Below the pieces are notes generated by a model, which ran no database searches, was not told where the DNA came from, and was given only the letters and a program-made list of their open reading frames with translations. Shown here piece after piece: positions 21,441 through 34,598 of a DNA stretch of 64,000 bases. Source of the DNA: Lepidurus packardi (Eukaryota > Arthropoda > Branchiopoda > Notostraca > Triopsidae); NCBI GenBank assembly GCA_023053545.1, contig JAKZAN010000135.1, forward strand, positions 25,010 to 89,009, written 5' to 3'. The position numbers were made by a program, and so were the translations under genes. Each line of letters starts with the position of its first letter. The first letter of the stretch is position 1.

Positions 21441-24400
21441 TCAATAGTCCACTCTGAGTTAATTCACTGAAAAAGAGTTCTTCAGTCGATTGTTCTCCAG
21501 TTTCAGGGCGTTAATCTTCTCCTGAATCTCCAGTTCAGACAACTCCCAAGCCCGTGAACCCTTCATGTCCACCGTCGGCATGAAGATCGGAATCTATTTC
21601 ACTGATACTTTCCCAGTCTGGCCGACTCTCGCCCGGGAATCCACTGTACTAGTACTTCCGAACGTGTTATTGTGATTCCGATTGCGCCTCTCCTCATGCC
21701 TAGTCATCGAAGCCATCCTTAGTATTTCTACAGGCTGGTCTATTTGTTTGTTTTTCTCAGACGTGGTTCGATGTAACTGCTGCAGGAGAGTGTATTCTTC
21801 TCGAATATCCACGAGAGTTGCATTGGTCGCTCTTATGATTTTGTCTTTCTCCTCGTTTTATTTGATAAGTTGACTATTTCTGTCCTCGAGTATGCTGCTT
21901 TTCTTGTCCAGCTCTTGTGCTAACTCTTCCACTTGCATGACTTACTGAATCCGGCCTTCAAGTTTCTTGATATATGCCTTCTGCTGCTGCTGTAACTCGC
22001 TCACATGTTCCGAGTCTTTCTTTAGGTGGCTAAGCTGTGTACTAGACTCTAGGGTTTGGGTATGAAGATTGCTGATCTAATTGGCTTTTGTTTGCAGATG
22101 CTTTTCGAGTTGCTATTTCGCTGCTCTGGACTAGATTAGTTGCTCGTAGTATTGTGCCTTTTCTCTGGTCCTTGCGACTAGCTCCTCACTGGCTCTGGCT
22201 TCCTTTTCCTTGAGTCTACAAACTTCGGTCTCATGTTTTCGGGTCAAGATACTGAGTTTTTGGTATGCCTAGTCTTTTAATCGAGAATACTTTGCCTCAT
22301 ATTCCTTTCTGTCTTCGATAAGGTTATTCTGTGCATTCTAAAGATAGTCCCGTAGGCGATTGATTTAAACATCACTATTTTTTTTCAGTGTTTAGTACTG
22401 TGCCGAGAGTTTTTCGTAGTTGATCCGAGCGGTGTCATCTTTTTCCTTCTTGCTATTTAATGTAAGTGCTAATCCTTTGGCCTTAGCCTCTGATTCGATC
22501 AACCTTTTCTCAGCTCCCGTTAGCTTGCTTTCCATCTAAATGATCTTATTTTCCATGTTTTCTGCTCTTTCCTTCCAACTACTTAGCTCTTTAGTTGATG
22601 TTCCTGCTATTTGGTGCATGATACTTAACTTTTCTTGTTGCTACAAGTGATCCTGTGCTAGACATGCAGATCTCTTGTTTGCCGAGTTCTTGAAACTGTC
22701 ATAGTCTAACTGTAGTGCTCCCTTTTCTCTCCTAATCGACTCGTTTTCTCTACTCAGTGTCTCCAGAGTTTTGCGATAGGTCTCAGCTTCTTCCCTAAGA
22801 CTTAAGAACTGTACTTTAGTTCTATCTGCTTCTTTTTTAAGCCTACTGTTCTCTTCCTTTAAGACGTTCAGCTCTTTAGATAGATCCTGTATTTTTGAAG
22901 AGAGGAAAGTAACCTCTTCGCTCAGCTTTTCCTTCGAGTTCCGGATTTTGACGTTCTCAGTCTGTTTTTCCTTTTGCATAGACATTCTACTTTCGAGCTA
23001 TAACAGGATAGCCTTCAGGCGATGAATCTCCTCCTCATACTCACGCACCTTTGAGTTTTTGTCCTCATGTGCTTTTTCCAATCGCCCCTGTTGTAATTTC
23101 AATTGTTCCTGTTTCTCTTTGCAGAGATACTCAAGTTAGCGCATCTTGCCTTCGAACTCGATTTCTAACTGCTTGTTCCTGCGCTTCAAGCTGTCTAGCT
23201 CAATTACATGTCGTCGTTTTCCCTATTCCGCTGTGCCTTTGTTCTGGACAAGCATGTTGTCTTTTTCCAACAGGGTCAATTTCAGTCTTTCACACTCAGC
23301 AGTGAGTTCCGACAATCTTTTACTCAGAGCTTCGATCTCTTCTCGATAACGCAATTCTTATTTCGAGTACTATTCTCTTTGGCATTAAGAGTTCTCGCTG
23401 CTACAACGAATCTGTACTTCTAGTTTTTATAGTTTTTGTGCGCAAGATCGCATTTCATATTAATTGTCCCTGCGTAACTCCTACAGCTTGATCTACACAA
23501 ACTTTTTCTAATTACTGAGGTTGGCAACCTGTAGCTTCCAGTGCGACACCTCATTCCTATCGTCGCTGGATTACTTTTATAACACCCGTAGTTTAGACTC
23601 AAGCGATTCTATCTTGGTTTGCGCGAGTTATTATTTCTCTGTTGCAGCCAGGGTGAGTTCTTCGATCTGTGCTACATACCCCTTTGTTTCACCGTTGAGT
23701 TGCCTGTTGAGTCGCGAGATGGACTCGATCAGTTACTTGTATTCAGTTACTTTCTCGCTTGACGCTCTGTCTCTCATCAATATCTGGATCTTCTTCTGAG
23801 CATATTAATACTGCTCCTTGAGCGCTACTTCCTTGAGCTGGCACTCTTAATAAAGATATGAGAACCGCAGACAGTCGTTATGCAGCCTGGCCTTCACACT
23901 TTCTAGCTCCCTAAATTATTTTTCCATTGTTTGACTCCTTTCTTTACTGTCTGCTAGCTGCTTCTATAATTGCCTGATGAGCTATTAATGCTATCGTTCG
24001 ATCTCCTTCTGACTTTGTAGTTTTTCCCTTAGCCTATTCATTTCCTGATTTGCTTCTACCAGTTCCTCGACGCGATCACTCAGAGTTCTGTTTTGATCTT
24101 GCAGTAGGTCTATGGCCTGCTGTAACTCAGCATTCTGATCATGCTTCTCTTTGATTTCTAGTCTACTACGGTCTTCTCTCCGTTGTAGTTCAGCTAATTT
24201 TTCCTTTAGCGCTCTATCTTCATTAGTTTTACGAGTTAATTCTTCCTGATAACTTTCCCACTATTAATTCTTCTGCCCCAGTAAATCCATATTGTCTCTG
24301 TACAACGTTTCTAATTCTGCTAGTCGATCTTCTGAAGCCTTAAGGTTCCGATGCGCACTTTATAGATGTGCCTCAGTCTCTGAGTAGGATCTAGATAGCC

Positions 24401-25872
24401 TTTAGTGTTCGTTAGTCTTTCTGGTCAGAGCCTCCTTGTACTCAGCTGCTTGGCGCCTCAATTAGTTGGCATCTGAAGTTAAGTAGCCCACTGTGGTTGT
24501 AAGAGAAGCTAGTACCCCATTTTGTTCCATCTGAATTCGTCGATTATCCTCCTGTAATGAAAATATAATCCCAGGCAGCCTCTGGACTTCTGCCTACTTA
24601 TCCAGTCTATATGTCTCAAAGTCAGTCTTGAGCGTTTACAGCTACTGTAGACTCTTAGAGAGTGTTTCTCTGCACTCCGTCAGTTATCGTTCCCGCTCTT
24701 TGTATTTTTGTTTGAGAGTTCCCAACTGATAGGTGAGCTACTCAATTTGGCTGTTAATTTCGTTGGTCTGCCTTGATTGCTCGCTCCTCATTATTTAAAG
24801 GTGTTGGGTCTTCTCACTCTACTGAGTACGAAGTTTGCTTGATAACTGTTTGAGTTCTGCTGATAACTAGTCTTTCGCCTTCTGCTCAACTTCTAACTTC
24901 CTCCTACAGGACTAGTACTCCCGGTGCAACTGTTTTTCTCTGGCATCCCTGAGTTCGATCTCATAGACATATTATTGAACACGTGCATCAACTCCGTCAA
25001 GAAGTTGCTGGTGCACATTTTTGGTGAATTACTGCTCGATAGCAGTTAACTAATTCTCATAATGAGTTTTCAGATCGTCAATCTCTGAATAGATCCGCTA
25101 TTTCTCCTGCTTATGGGCAGCTTTGAGTTTCTGGACCGTCTCGAGATACTCAGTTTTGAGCTGGTTAATCTGGGACCTGAGTTCGAACTCATGGTTTTGT
25201 GCTTCGAAATGCGAGTGGTCTGTTTTGGTTCGCAGTTATTCGATTTGTGCCTACAGTTTGAGTTTGTCTTTGGAAAGGACCTGGTGCTGGGTTTGGAGGC
25301 AGAGGAGGGACTGCAGGAGTTATTATTTTGTTTTTGGGTTGAAGAGGGAGCGGGGTTGCCGAGATTATACTGGGAACTCGTGCATCTTCACAAGAGAGTA
25401 GGACTCGTAATTTATATTTATATCCTCAAATGCACACATTGAGTGATTAGCGGGTAGGATGGCACGAACAAAAGTGTTGAGATAGTCAGGCAGCAGAAAG
25501 AAGGACCCATCAAAACGCTATCACGCATCCAACCGGGCACAAGAATTCTAGACAAAATATGGGTAGAGGTTTGGTTAAGTTATCTAAAAGCGGGCAGATT
25601 TCGATAAGCTCGTTCGCAAAACAAGAGGGAAACGGGGAAGAAGTGGGATGAGCACCTACGGCCTCAAGGAGGAATTTCCTAACCTCATATTATAGGTGAT
25701 CATCGATGTGCAATGCCTACGATAAAATTTGAAAGTATACTCTAACAACCTGCGCGCTACTGTCTCTTTCTGGCACGTATTCTATATACTTTTATCCAGT
25801 TTTAAATCCATAATAGTTTTGGTTAGATTCAGACAATTTTCTGAAACTGGTTTATCTGGCTGGCCACATCAT
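21441..25872 (-). CDS. Long coiled-coil protein, centrosome/cilium-type architecture
   Basis: 1471 aa. From 25439 to the stop the frame is open for 4 kb. The first 115 codons (25534-25872) are joined by a 16-nt GT..AG intron at 25518-25533, which restores the frame. Residues 1-170 look globular: FRKLSESNQNYYGFKTGEKY, VRVYFQILSEALHIDD, then DGSFFLLPDYLNTFVRAI. Residues 190-1440 are almost continuous heptad coiled coil (KLKLEAQIEELRTKT, DLSKELNVLKEENSRLKK, EKYEKLSAQYETLKK). The end is NRLKNSFSVNELRVDY. Dozens of coiled-coil Glu are TAA or TAG, which strongly fits the code. A centrosomal, basal-body or filament-scaffold role is inferred from architecture only. The start lies just 33 nt from the stop of the next gene. 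Confidence 0.85.
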
Positions 25873-25905
25873 ACTATCCTTTGCCAACTATGTATCGGTA
25901 CGTCC

Positions 25906-28900
25906 TCAGGCATGGTAATGATACGGGTTCGAGTACTGCTTCAACTGTCTCCACAGTGCCACACTCTCTTATTCGTCGTCCAGCAGCTAGGCTTTCCCCC
26001 GCGAGTCTAGCATCAATTTCGCCCACCCTTTCACTTTCTATTTCTCCTTGAAGTTTAAAATGAATTCCACCTCGGACTTATAAGCTTTGAGATTCTTGGG
26101 TTCTGAAAGGATAAGAGCCTGTAGGAGTACAAACTTATTCCTCTCATTTTGACCTGCTAATTCTTCAATAGTTTTCAGGTCAAACTTCCTATAGTAGAAA
26201 AGTCCCGAAATTGTCATCATGGCTTCGCGATGCAGTTGAGGGTTTTCCAAAAGACTAAGCAATAGATTGATAACCTTCTTGTAGTTATCGGCAGTCTGGA
26301 ACATGAAGTTGTAGGGGTACTTATGAACACCCAAGTAGTGAGAGGTTTCTGCAACTGGCCTCAAAAGAGGAACTATTGCCCCCAAAACCCCCTCGAATTC
26401 TGCAGGTGAATATATCTGGCTAAGAATGGACTGGAGAGACGCCGTGAAGAGAGTCACTTCTGTCTTAACTTCCTCTCTATTGCTGATTATCCACTAAATA
26501 GCTATTTTCAAGAACCTGATGAGGATGAGGTTGTTGTAATGAGTCTTCCTGAGTCCTGCGTATGCTTTTAGAGAGTCGAATAGGATGTTGGCTCCAACTT
26601 TTCTATCAGTGATGAAGTCGCTCTTGAGGAGCTTTTAGATAAGGTTTTGAAGCTTATTCTAGAACTCGAACTCTCGAACACAGACATAGTATTTGCCAAG
26701 TTCCTCGGTGAGTCTGCCGTCTGCTTTTAATTTTTCGATATTGAGCACACCACATTCTTGGGCAGTCTCCGTATCAATAACATGCTGCTCAGGGAATCTG
26801 ATTAAAGCTTTAAGAAGTTTGATAAATGTGGGGTTCTAAAGGTTGACCTAGGCAAGAGCATTGTTGCTGCTGCAGGCTTCAGCTACCCTCAAGAAAAGTT
26901 TGAAGAGACCAGGATAATAATTGGAGTTGATGATCGAGAGCAACTCGACTGCGCGGAAGTAAGTCGACTGAGTAGGTTGGTAGGATGATAAAAACTTCTC
27001 CAAGAACGAATCGCGGTATGCCCCCACGAGCAACCCTCTGCCCCTAATCAACTTTTCGAAGACAAGGAAGAAATGTCCTGCTGAATTCTCGATCACTTTC
27101 CTGATGACCTGGATGATGAACTATTCCAGCTCCTTTTCACCATCTGGGAGAGTGCTTCGGAGCTCACTGTACTTGATAAATAGAGCATCGAAGTAATTCA
27201 TGACAACAATCTGGCTATCCATCATCTGTAGTTTGTTGAGGGCTTCTAGTACGAACGATCTGGTAGCCCTGAAGAAACGCATACCTGAGCCCAAGTCAGA
27301 ATTAAATATCTACTTAAAGTATCTCTCCCCAACGAATCGCTCATAGATGGTATACTCATGATTGGAAAGAACTACTCTGTCATTGAAAAGCAAGAAAATA
27401 CTATTGAATAAGTCTGTGAGCTCAGTTATCTCCTTGAAGCTGATTCTTTTGGAAGCTATAAGGTCTTCTTCAGAACTGATCTGATCAGTCTGGTAGGTTT
27501 TCATCAAGCCGAGACACTTCTCAGGTTCATCGAAGAATGGGAAATAGCTTTGCATGCTGACTCGTTCCAGTTTTGTACACTCTTTGTAAGGTCTATAGTC
27601 CCTCAGCAATCTTCTCTTCTCGATGATAAGTTTCTGGTGCTCAGATCGGATGTAGCCTGTTTCCAAAAAGTCCCAAAGGTCCTTTTCGACGTAATCCGTC
27701 AGGCATGTAAGCTTCTATCTCTTGTCTATGGCTTTGTGATGAGTATACATCAGTCCAGCAACCACATACATCCCGAATCTTCTGCAGATGTAGTGCTAAG
27801 AAAAAATAAGAGGCTCGAAGATCTTGTAAAAATCGGAGTACTGCAAAGGCTCGTGATGGTTTTTGGCGCACAAGCAGAGCACCAGTCCCCACACTAGCTG
27901 CTGTTTGGGATCCTTATTCTTTTTACATTCTTCCCTGACGATCTCCTGCAACTTCGATATGTCTCCCCGGTCATCACAGATCTTGATGATCAGGTTTTTA
28001 AGAGCCGGCAAATAAGCTTGTCGAATACCTCTCTCTGGCGAGTCGACATGCTTTACACAGGCTCGGAACAGCTCTAGAAGCTCAACAAAAGGGATCTAGA
28101 TTTTTGTCTTATTGACAAAAGCCCGTACGACATTGGCTACTTTACTATGGAATTTCTTGACCTTTTCGATAACTATTGTGAATGGGGCTTCGTAATTAAT
28201 GAGCTGCAGGAGCAGGGGAGTCAGGGAAGCCTGGAACCTACGGCCGGATAAAAATCCTTCGCCTTCATCGGGATGCATAATAAACATGAGGAGATGTTTT
28301 TCGAGTATCTTATGTTTTTCCTAATTCTATTGGAAAACCATCGAGTGGTTTAGTTCCGAGAGCTTGCACTCGACTTCGTAAATCGACATGATGTAGTCGA
28401 TGAAGCCTTCAGGCTCACCAGATTTCTGCACTTTGTGGACTTCCTTGATATGTCCCTTTTGCGAATGGAAATAGTATTCTTCGTGATCGATGATATTCAG
28501 GACGTTGTTAGAAAGGTTTTCTAGCAGCCGATGGTCCTGGCAATACTTCGTGAAGGCCAGTCCGAACATCTTGTCCAGAAGTACAATGAACTTATCACGC
28601 ATTCCCGTGATCTCCTCGTAACTATCAAAATGAAGCTCCTTGAGTTTTGGCTGTCGCGAGACCACACGCTTGTGGAAAGGGATCTCTCTCAGAATGGTCT
28701 CCAGGATTTCGAGCTTCCAAAGACACCTCTTTCGGAAAACAAAATCAATGGGATAGGTTTCGAAATTTATGTTGCAGATGATTGTGATGGGGTCTGAAAC
28801 TGGAGGCACGCCTTCTGATCTGGCACTTACTTCAGCTAACAGCTAGTCGTAGTAGTGGTTCCAGAGGGATGTCAGCTACTTTATGGTCTCGCGATTTCTC

Positions 28901-31124
28901 TGCTCTTCATAGTTGATTAGCTGGATCTCAATCTTCCCCTACCCGTACAGGTACTCCAGGCTCGAAGGCAATGGCTCGTATCTACAGCTGGTCTCAAGTC
29001 GTCGATTACAGAATCGGTGAATTGCAGTGTGTATGCTTCCTACAGCATATTGAGTGTCGACTTCTCCGATAGCTTGCAAATATTGTTTGAACTGTTCGAA
29101 GGTAGCTGAAGCACACACAAGGACGAGCTCGTTGATACGACGTTCTTGCTGCTCTCCTTTGTAACTAGCCAGGTCCAAAGTAATGAAATCCTAGATGTCA
29201 GTAGCTGGGATTTCCGTATGATACAGAAAACTGAGGATGTGGGAACTGTGCCATTCGAGGTATTTCTCACAAGCATGATTGACGCAACGCTTTAAGAAGT
29301 GTTTGTGACTGTTGAACGCGATGGATAGGAATGGGTTGTCGAGGAAGCTATAGCTAACTTGCTCTTTCGTCTAAGTTTCCTTTATGAGCCTCTCAAAAGC
29401 CGAGAACACGCACTCCGAATACCTCTCATAGAAGGCATCGTGAACGATACCAAAACGGGTTGCAAATTTTTGTTTGATAATTTCATCAACGGCAAGGTAG
29501 TCTTTTTCGTCTAGAACAGGAAGCTTAGACGTAATGTAATAGACCACAGACCAGCCATGCTTAATATAACGAATTTTAAGGATTCCTTAAAGAATCCTGA
29601 GAATATTCTGCAGTAATGTCTCTCGCTTCCCATAGGCAATTAGGAATTGTACGACTTTCTTAGTGTTCTTCATCAGAATAGGGACGTTGAGTTCAGGGAC
29701 AAGCACGCCTTTCAGGATGTAAGGAATCGCTTCTTCAGCCAGTTCAGGGAACAATGTGAAGGTTACTTTCAGGATCCTCGACGCTTATTTCAGTTGCATA
29801 AAGAAGAAGTCGTGCAGTCTGGCTTTAAGTTGGTTCCTCAGTTCGTCCAAGACTTCTTGCGGAAGTTCATCCTCCAATAAATGCTGCAACCTCTTGATCT
29901 TAGCCTCCATGTCTTTCTGGCTGGGCTTTTCGGCTTCTCCTTCATCACCTTACTCTTATTCTGACTCATCATCATCTTCAGAAGCTCCTATAACGATGAA
30001 TTGGCGGACAAGTCCGATCTGCTCTTCTTTCTCCTACTCCTTTTCGTCGTCTGAGTCTTCGCCTTTATCCTTTTCGTCTTCATCAAGTTCCTCCTACTTC
30101 TCGGGCTGTTGAAGCTTAGCGAGTTTCTTCTTATTTTTGAGTTCCGTCTGCCTTCTTTTAGAGAGATAGGAAAGAAAGACAGCGAGTAGCTTTGTTGGAT
30201 TTTTGATTTAGTGGAGTGCCACTAGAGCATTTTTAAAGATCTCAAAAAACAATCTGATGAGCTCGACTGAACGTGTGTTGTTCTTGCCAATGATGTACGC
30301 CAGATGCTATCCAATAATTCTTGTACTAAGAATCTCTCCTGTGCCTTTCTCTCTATTCTGGATCAGGATGATTTTGCGGACTAGCGAGTCATTCAGAGAT
30401 GGCAACAGTTCCGCAACGGCAAACCCAGGTACCCTCTTCTTGATCTTGATAATCCATCTCCAAAGATACATGTCCCGCGTGCCTTCGACTTCCATGAGTT
30501 CATAGACTTCGCGCAGGAATTTGGTGACTACCGAGAGGTCTGACTCTCGAGTGATATTCACAAACTGCTCCAGGTACATCCAGACCATATCAGACCCGAA
30601 GTCGTAGCGCCCTTTGAAGTGATGAAGCACGTCCAGGGCATTGTCTTTGTTATAATATCTACGTAGGATGGCGCCGAAGGAGTAGAAGCCATTGAGTTTG
30701 CTGGCCTCTACTTTGGAGTCCTCGAGTTGCGCGATAATTTGGCGCCAATCGAGGGTGAAGTCCTCGAGCTTAACATTGGCAGCTTTCAGAATTTTCAGGG
30801 AGTACTTATCCCGTATGTGAATATTTCTCAGATCATTTAGGTCACGTTATAAAAAATCTGGCAGCCAAAATTACAATGAAGCAGAACTTGTTTACATTTG
30901 AAGATCTAGGTTTTCAGGGGCTTCGGCATCGACCCCAGGGCTTTGCGAGAAGTGATGTAGTTGTGCAGTCTCTCCAGCTTCACATTGGTATCGTAGTCGG
31001 TCGCGGAGGGAGCTTCGCGGAGGGATTGGAATGTGGTGGAGATGAGGGTGTCGAGGTTGTCTTTGATGGGTTTTTTTGCATCTTTGAAAGCATGCCTGTG
31101 GTTGGGAATATACTATCTCTTCAT
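25906..31124 (-). CDS. Very large alpha-helical protein of unknown function
   Basis: 1726 aa with one 38-nt intron at 30858-30895. The remaining 4.95 kb is a single open frame. The protein is mostly amphipathic helices in HEAT/ARM-like style (VTKFLREVYELMEVEG, KVINLLLSLLENPQLHRE, SLTPLLLQLINYEAPFT). It contains an acidic low-complexity insert near residues 330-400 (KEEELDEDEKDKGEDSDDEK, SEEEEGDEGEAEK). There is no signal peptide, membrane helix or catalytic motif that I recognise. The C-terminus ends NPYHYHA. The frame and codon use are uniform along the gene, so it is a real protein. A scaffold or transport-type role is inference from helical-repeat texture only. The N-terminal exon (MKREYIPNHRHAFKDAKK) depends on the single intron. 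Confidence 0.82.
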
Positions 31125-31934
31125 AAGAGTTGGATGTAGGTGGGTCTGAAAGTACAGGAAGAGGTGTGGAGTGTGGGAGTTTAAAGAGTATGATTGATAT
31201 TTAAGAAAATGTGTATAAACAGGCAGGTGGGTAGATATGGGAGAATCCAGAATAATAGACATGCATATAAATTAAGATGTGCTGCTGCTACGATTGTAAT
31301 TTCTCAAAAACTCCCCAAATATTAAAAGAGCCAAAGGAGCACAAACTCCAGGCCGCACTTTTTACACTTCCAATCATTAAGCAATATCACGCCCCCTCCT
31401 CAGCATATATACCATCAGTCCACGCCCTCTCACGTCCCATCTCTATCACGATCTCCTCCCCAGTCCACTTCTGCACACACTTCCCACTCGCCAGCACCCA
31501 TCTTTCACCAACCATCACACTCTTCCTGAACTTCTACACTGTACGTGGCCATAATCAGAAATGATTGGAATTCGATAATGCAAATGACAGTTTCAAGAAG
31601 GACATCCATATGTTAGGGGCGATATTCTGGAGCGATAAAAAGTCATTAGAATAACTTAAGGATGAGAAGTTATGTCTGCATTTCTGGAAACTTGGGTATC
31701 AGAATGTAAAGTTGGAGTGAGTATTTAGAGAAGGTGGGGAAAAGTGATAAGGAGGAGTTCTGAATGGATGAGGGAAATAGCGAGAAGCAGAGACGAGGAT
31801 ATGAGTTTATTTTATTGATAGCTGATTGAGAGTGTGTACCTGCCTGGCCGCAGTTCTTTAGTAGAGTCTTAAGTTTATTTTAAACCGAAGTTAAAAAGAC
31901 CAACATACAACACAACCGCAACCAAAAAATTATC
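31125..31934. other. 810-nt region with conflicting coding signals on both strands
   Basis: No single gene model is satisfactory here. On the plus strand 31564-31720 reads FDNANDSFKKDIHMLGAIFW, then SLEELKDEKLCLHFWKLGYQ, and stops at TGA 31718-31720. It lies in the same frame as an upstream open stretch (31277-31563) from which it is separated by one TGA. On the minus strand 31390-31550 reads VGERWVLASGKCVQKWTGEE, and 31310-31370 reads NDWKCKKCGLEF. One of these is probably a short spliced gene. Positions 31721-31934 hold the Myb promoter. Confidence 0.4.
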
Positions 31935-33487
31935 ATGGGAGAGAGGAAGGTTTGGAGCGAAAAAGTAAACCATCACCATAGCAACCATCATACTCTCTTG
32001 TCAATCTCCAGGAAGACCATGCACTCACTGATATCATACTTAATAAAAAGGTCACCAAGTGGAGCGCCATTTCCAAAATCATGGACAAAGACTACGGCAT
32101 ACCCGGAAGGACCGGCAAGCAGTGTAGATAGAGGTAACACCCGCTCCAAACTATTCCTCAGGTGGCACAACCAACTCGACTCCAATATCAACAAGGCAGA
32201 CTGGACCGAACAGGAGGAAGAGATCCTTTTCCGCCAGCACGATGTCTATGGCAACAGATGGGCCAAAATTGCCACTGATCTCCCGGGAAGGTAAAATCTT
32301 CTGCGATTCGTCCAATAACCCCCTTTTCTATCCTACATATCAACTCCTTGTCTAGAACTGATAATGCCATCAAAAATCATTTTTACTCATCACTGAGAAA
32401 ATCAGTGCGCCGCCTCAACCGATATGTCGCAGAAACAAAGGCCAAGGGCTAAATGAAGGAGATCAAGCCCATTATGCTTTCTAAAGTGATCAGTGTGGCT
32501 GAGGATAAGTTTGAAAAGAGGCTGGGTGTAACTTAGGAACTGATCTAGGATTGTGTCGACATCAAGCACAGACTTATCCTGTACGCCAAAGACTTCATGC
32601 TGACCGCCGAGAAGGAAGAGGAAATACGCAGACTGGTGACTGACATCATGAACTTCAATAAAAACTATAAACGCAACCGCAACAAAACTATAGACTCCGC
32701 TCATGAGGAAGAGGAGGACTCCCACTCCCGATAGGTCTCAGAAGAAGTAGATCCTTCAGACTCCTCCAAGGATAAAAAAAAGAAAATGAAGCAGTCTCTC
32801 AAAAGCTCTCGTAAATCTAATCAAGCAGCAATAGCAACCTCTGTTCCTCTAAATCTAACTGTGAGCACCCTGCCCATCAGAGGATCTCATCTTAACGAGC
32901 CAAGAATCCCTGCGTAGAATGAAAGTCCGACTCTCAAGAAATCCATTATACTCACTGCTCCTTCAGTACGCTAATAGGATAAACCCAAACAGTCACAAAC
33001 ACCCATAAATCAACCAAATCTTACTCCTCTAGTACAACACAATAATGGAGAAACTGCATTCAGAAGACACCCTTCTTACAATAGAAGTACAGTTTCAGGT
33101 GATTTCCAGGATGAGATGTACAGGAAATTCGCAACGCAGAGCCAGGAGAGTCTGTGTCTGGGGGCTCAGTTTCTAGTACGTGGGAGGAGCGAGTCCGAGT
33201 TCGACCCTATCTACCCTTATGGCTCAAATCTAATCCAAACCCCTTCTCAGGGAAACTTTGATGCGGTTTTTTTAGCAGGTTTTTCTCAGGATTTCGGATC
33301 GAAGACTATTCCCGAACACCTGCTGGAACCCCTGGATGGGAAGGATGTTGGTAACGGCGTAGGGTTCCAGAGAACAGGGAGCTTCAATCCGATTCAACAA
33401 GCATTAAACCAGAACAGCCTTGCGAGCCAAGGATCGAATCAAAATCTGTTGGGCAACGGCATCCATTACACTAATTCGCTTAAATGA
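31935..33487 (+). CDS. R2R3-type Myb transcription factor
   Basis: Four exons give 470 aa. Introns are at 31965-32011 (47 nt), 32134-32161 (28) and 32291-32355 (65). Residues 1-115 form two Myb repeats. R2 is GERKVWSEKEDHALTDIIL, KWSAISKIM, then GKQCRERWHNQLD. R3 is ADWTEQEEEILFRQHDVYG, RWAKIATDLPGRTDNAIKNH, then FYSSLRK. The Trp spacing and the CRERW and GRTDNAIKNHF signatures are canonical. The Glu of CRERW is encoded by TAG, one of the best proofs of the code. The introns interrupt the Myb domain, and a standard annotation would miss it. The remaining 350 residues are disordered and Ser/Gln/Asn-rich. It is a nuclear DNA-binding regulator with targets unknown. Confidence 0.95.
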
Positions 33488-33621
33488 TAGATAATAATAT
33501 TCACAACCATAAACCCTCTAAACAACTGACTACATTAATGCTTGATTTGTGTCGCTTAGCAACATTATAAGTTTTCGGAAGATCAGTAAGAGTTATTCAG
33601 CCTGTTTTACTATGATATGTC

Positions 33622-34404
33622 TCACAACCTTATTACAAACAAGTTATCCAGCTCAACCAGATCGAAGCTATCGATTAGTTCGGTCTGAATTTTCATCGAG
33701 TCGAACTGCACGCAGAATGATGAAGGCTCTCCGAAACTCAACACCTTATTTTAGAAGCTTACAATGTTGCCTTGTACTGTACTGTACTCCGTGTTGAAGG
33801 ATTGCCCTTGCCTGAATAACATGAATAGACCACATTAGGTATCTTGAATTTTGGGTTTTCGGACTGTCAGGTCTTCTTTGACGTATGCGCCGATAAGGCG
33901 ATCTGGAAGAAGTGAGGCAACCAGTAGGGGTGATTTGCCCTCAACCTTGTCCACAAAGGTTTTCCAACTGATTTTATCGGTCTCTTTAGCGATGTAGTGA
34001 AGACGAGCTTTCTTCTTGAGGGATATGAGGTAGGCTTCATTAGTAGGAACTGTTTTATAGTCTTTTACCATCTCTTCAATCTTCTTTGTGAGTTTGGTTT
34101 CGGTGTTTCTGGCAGTCCTATAGCTGAGGATGGAGCTACTGAGACTGATTTTGGTGAGGCTGCGGCTGATGATGGAGTCGGATCTATCTTTGACATTGGG
34201 ACTCTTCTTAGGCGACTTGCTTCGGAGTTTGAAATAGCAAGGCTGACAGCAGGGTCTGCCGAGGTAGAGTAGTTCACTATCAGCCTTATCACAGTAGATA
34301 CAGCAAGGCTCAGGGATGATTGGGTGTTCAATGAGGCTACTGAGATACTTGATGCAGTCATCACATACTGTGGATTTAGGTTCGGTCAAGGGCAGGTTGA
34401 TCAT
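33622..34404 (-). CDS. Protein with N-terminal Cys-rich (zinc-binding?) region
   Basis: A single frame of 260 aa. The N-terminus carries paired cysteines: VCDDCIKYL, then CCIYCDKADSEL, then RPCCQPCYFKL. At least four CxxC pairs within 50 residues suggest a treble-clef or B-box-like zinc site, though the spacing matches no family that I can name with confidence. A basic Ser/Thr-rich linker (LRSKSPKKSPNVKDRSD), a Lys-rich helix and a C-terminal part (VLSFGEPSSFCVQFDSMK, SFDLVELDNLFVIRL) that looks beta-rich follow. It is convergent with the Myb gene (134 nt between stops). Confidence 0.8.
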
Positions 34405-34598
34405 GATGGAGAATAGGTATATGTATTTGTGAAGATAATAGTGATAAATCTGTCAGAATGAGTAGATATATCGGAGTTACTTTGTTTGTACATTGGTATC
34501 GAGTCTGGAACAGAGTCACTATTATTTTATTAGCAAACCATCAATCACCATGTAACTAGAAAAGAGTTTCCCGTCTTTCCCTAATATAAATTATGTCT

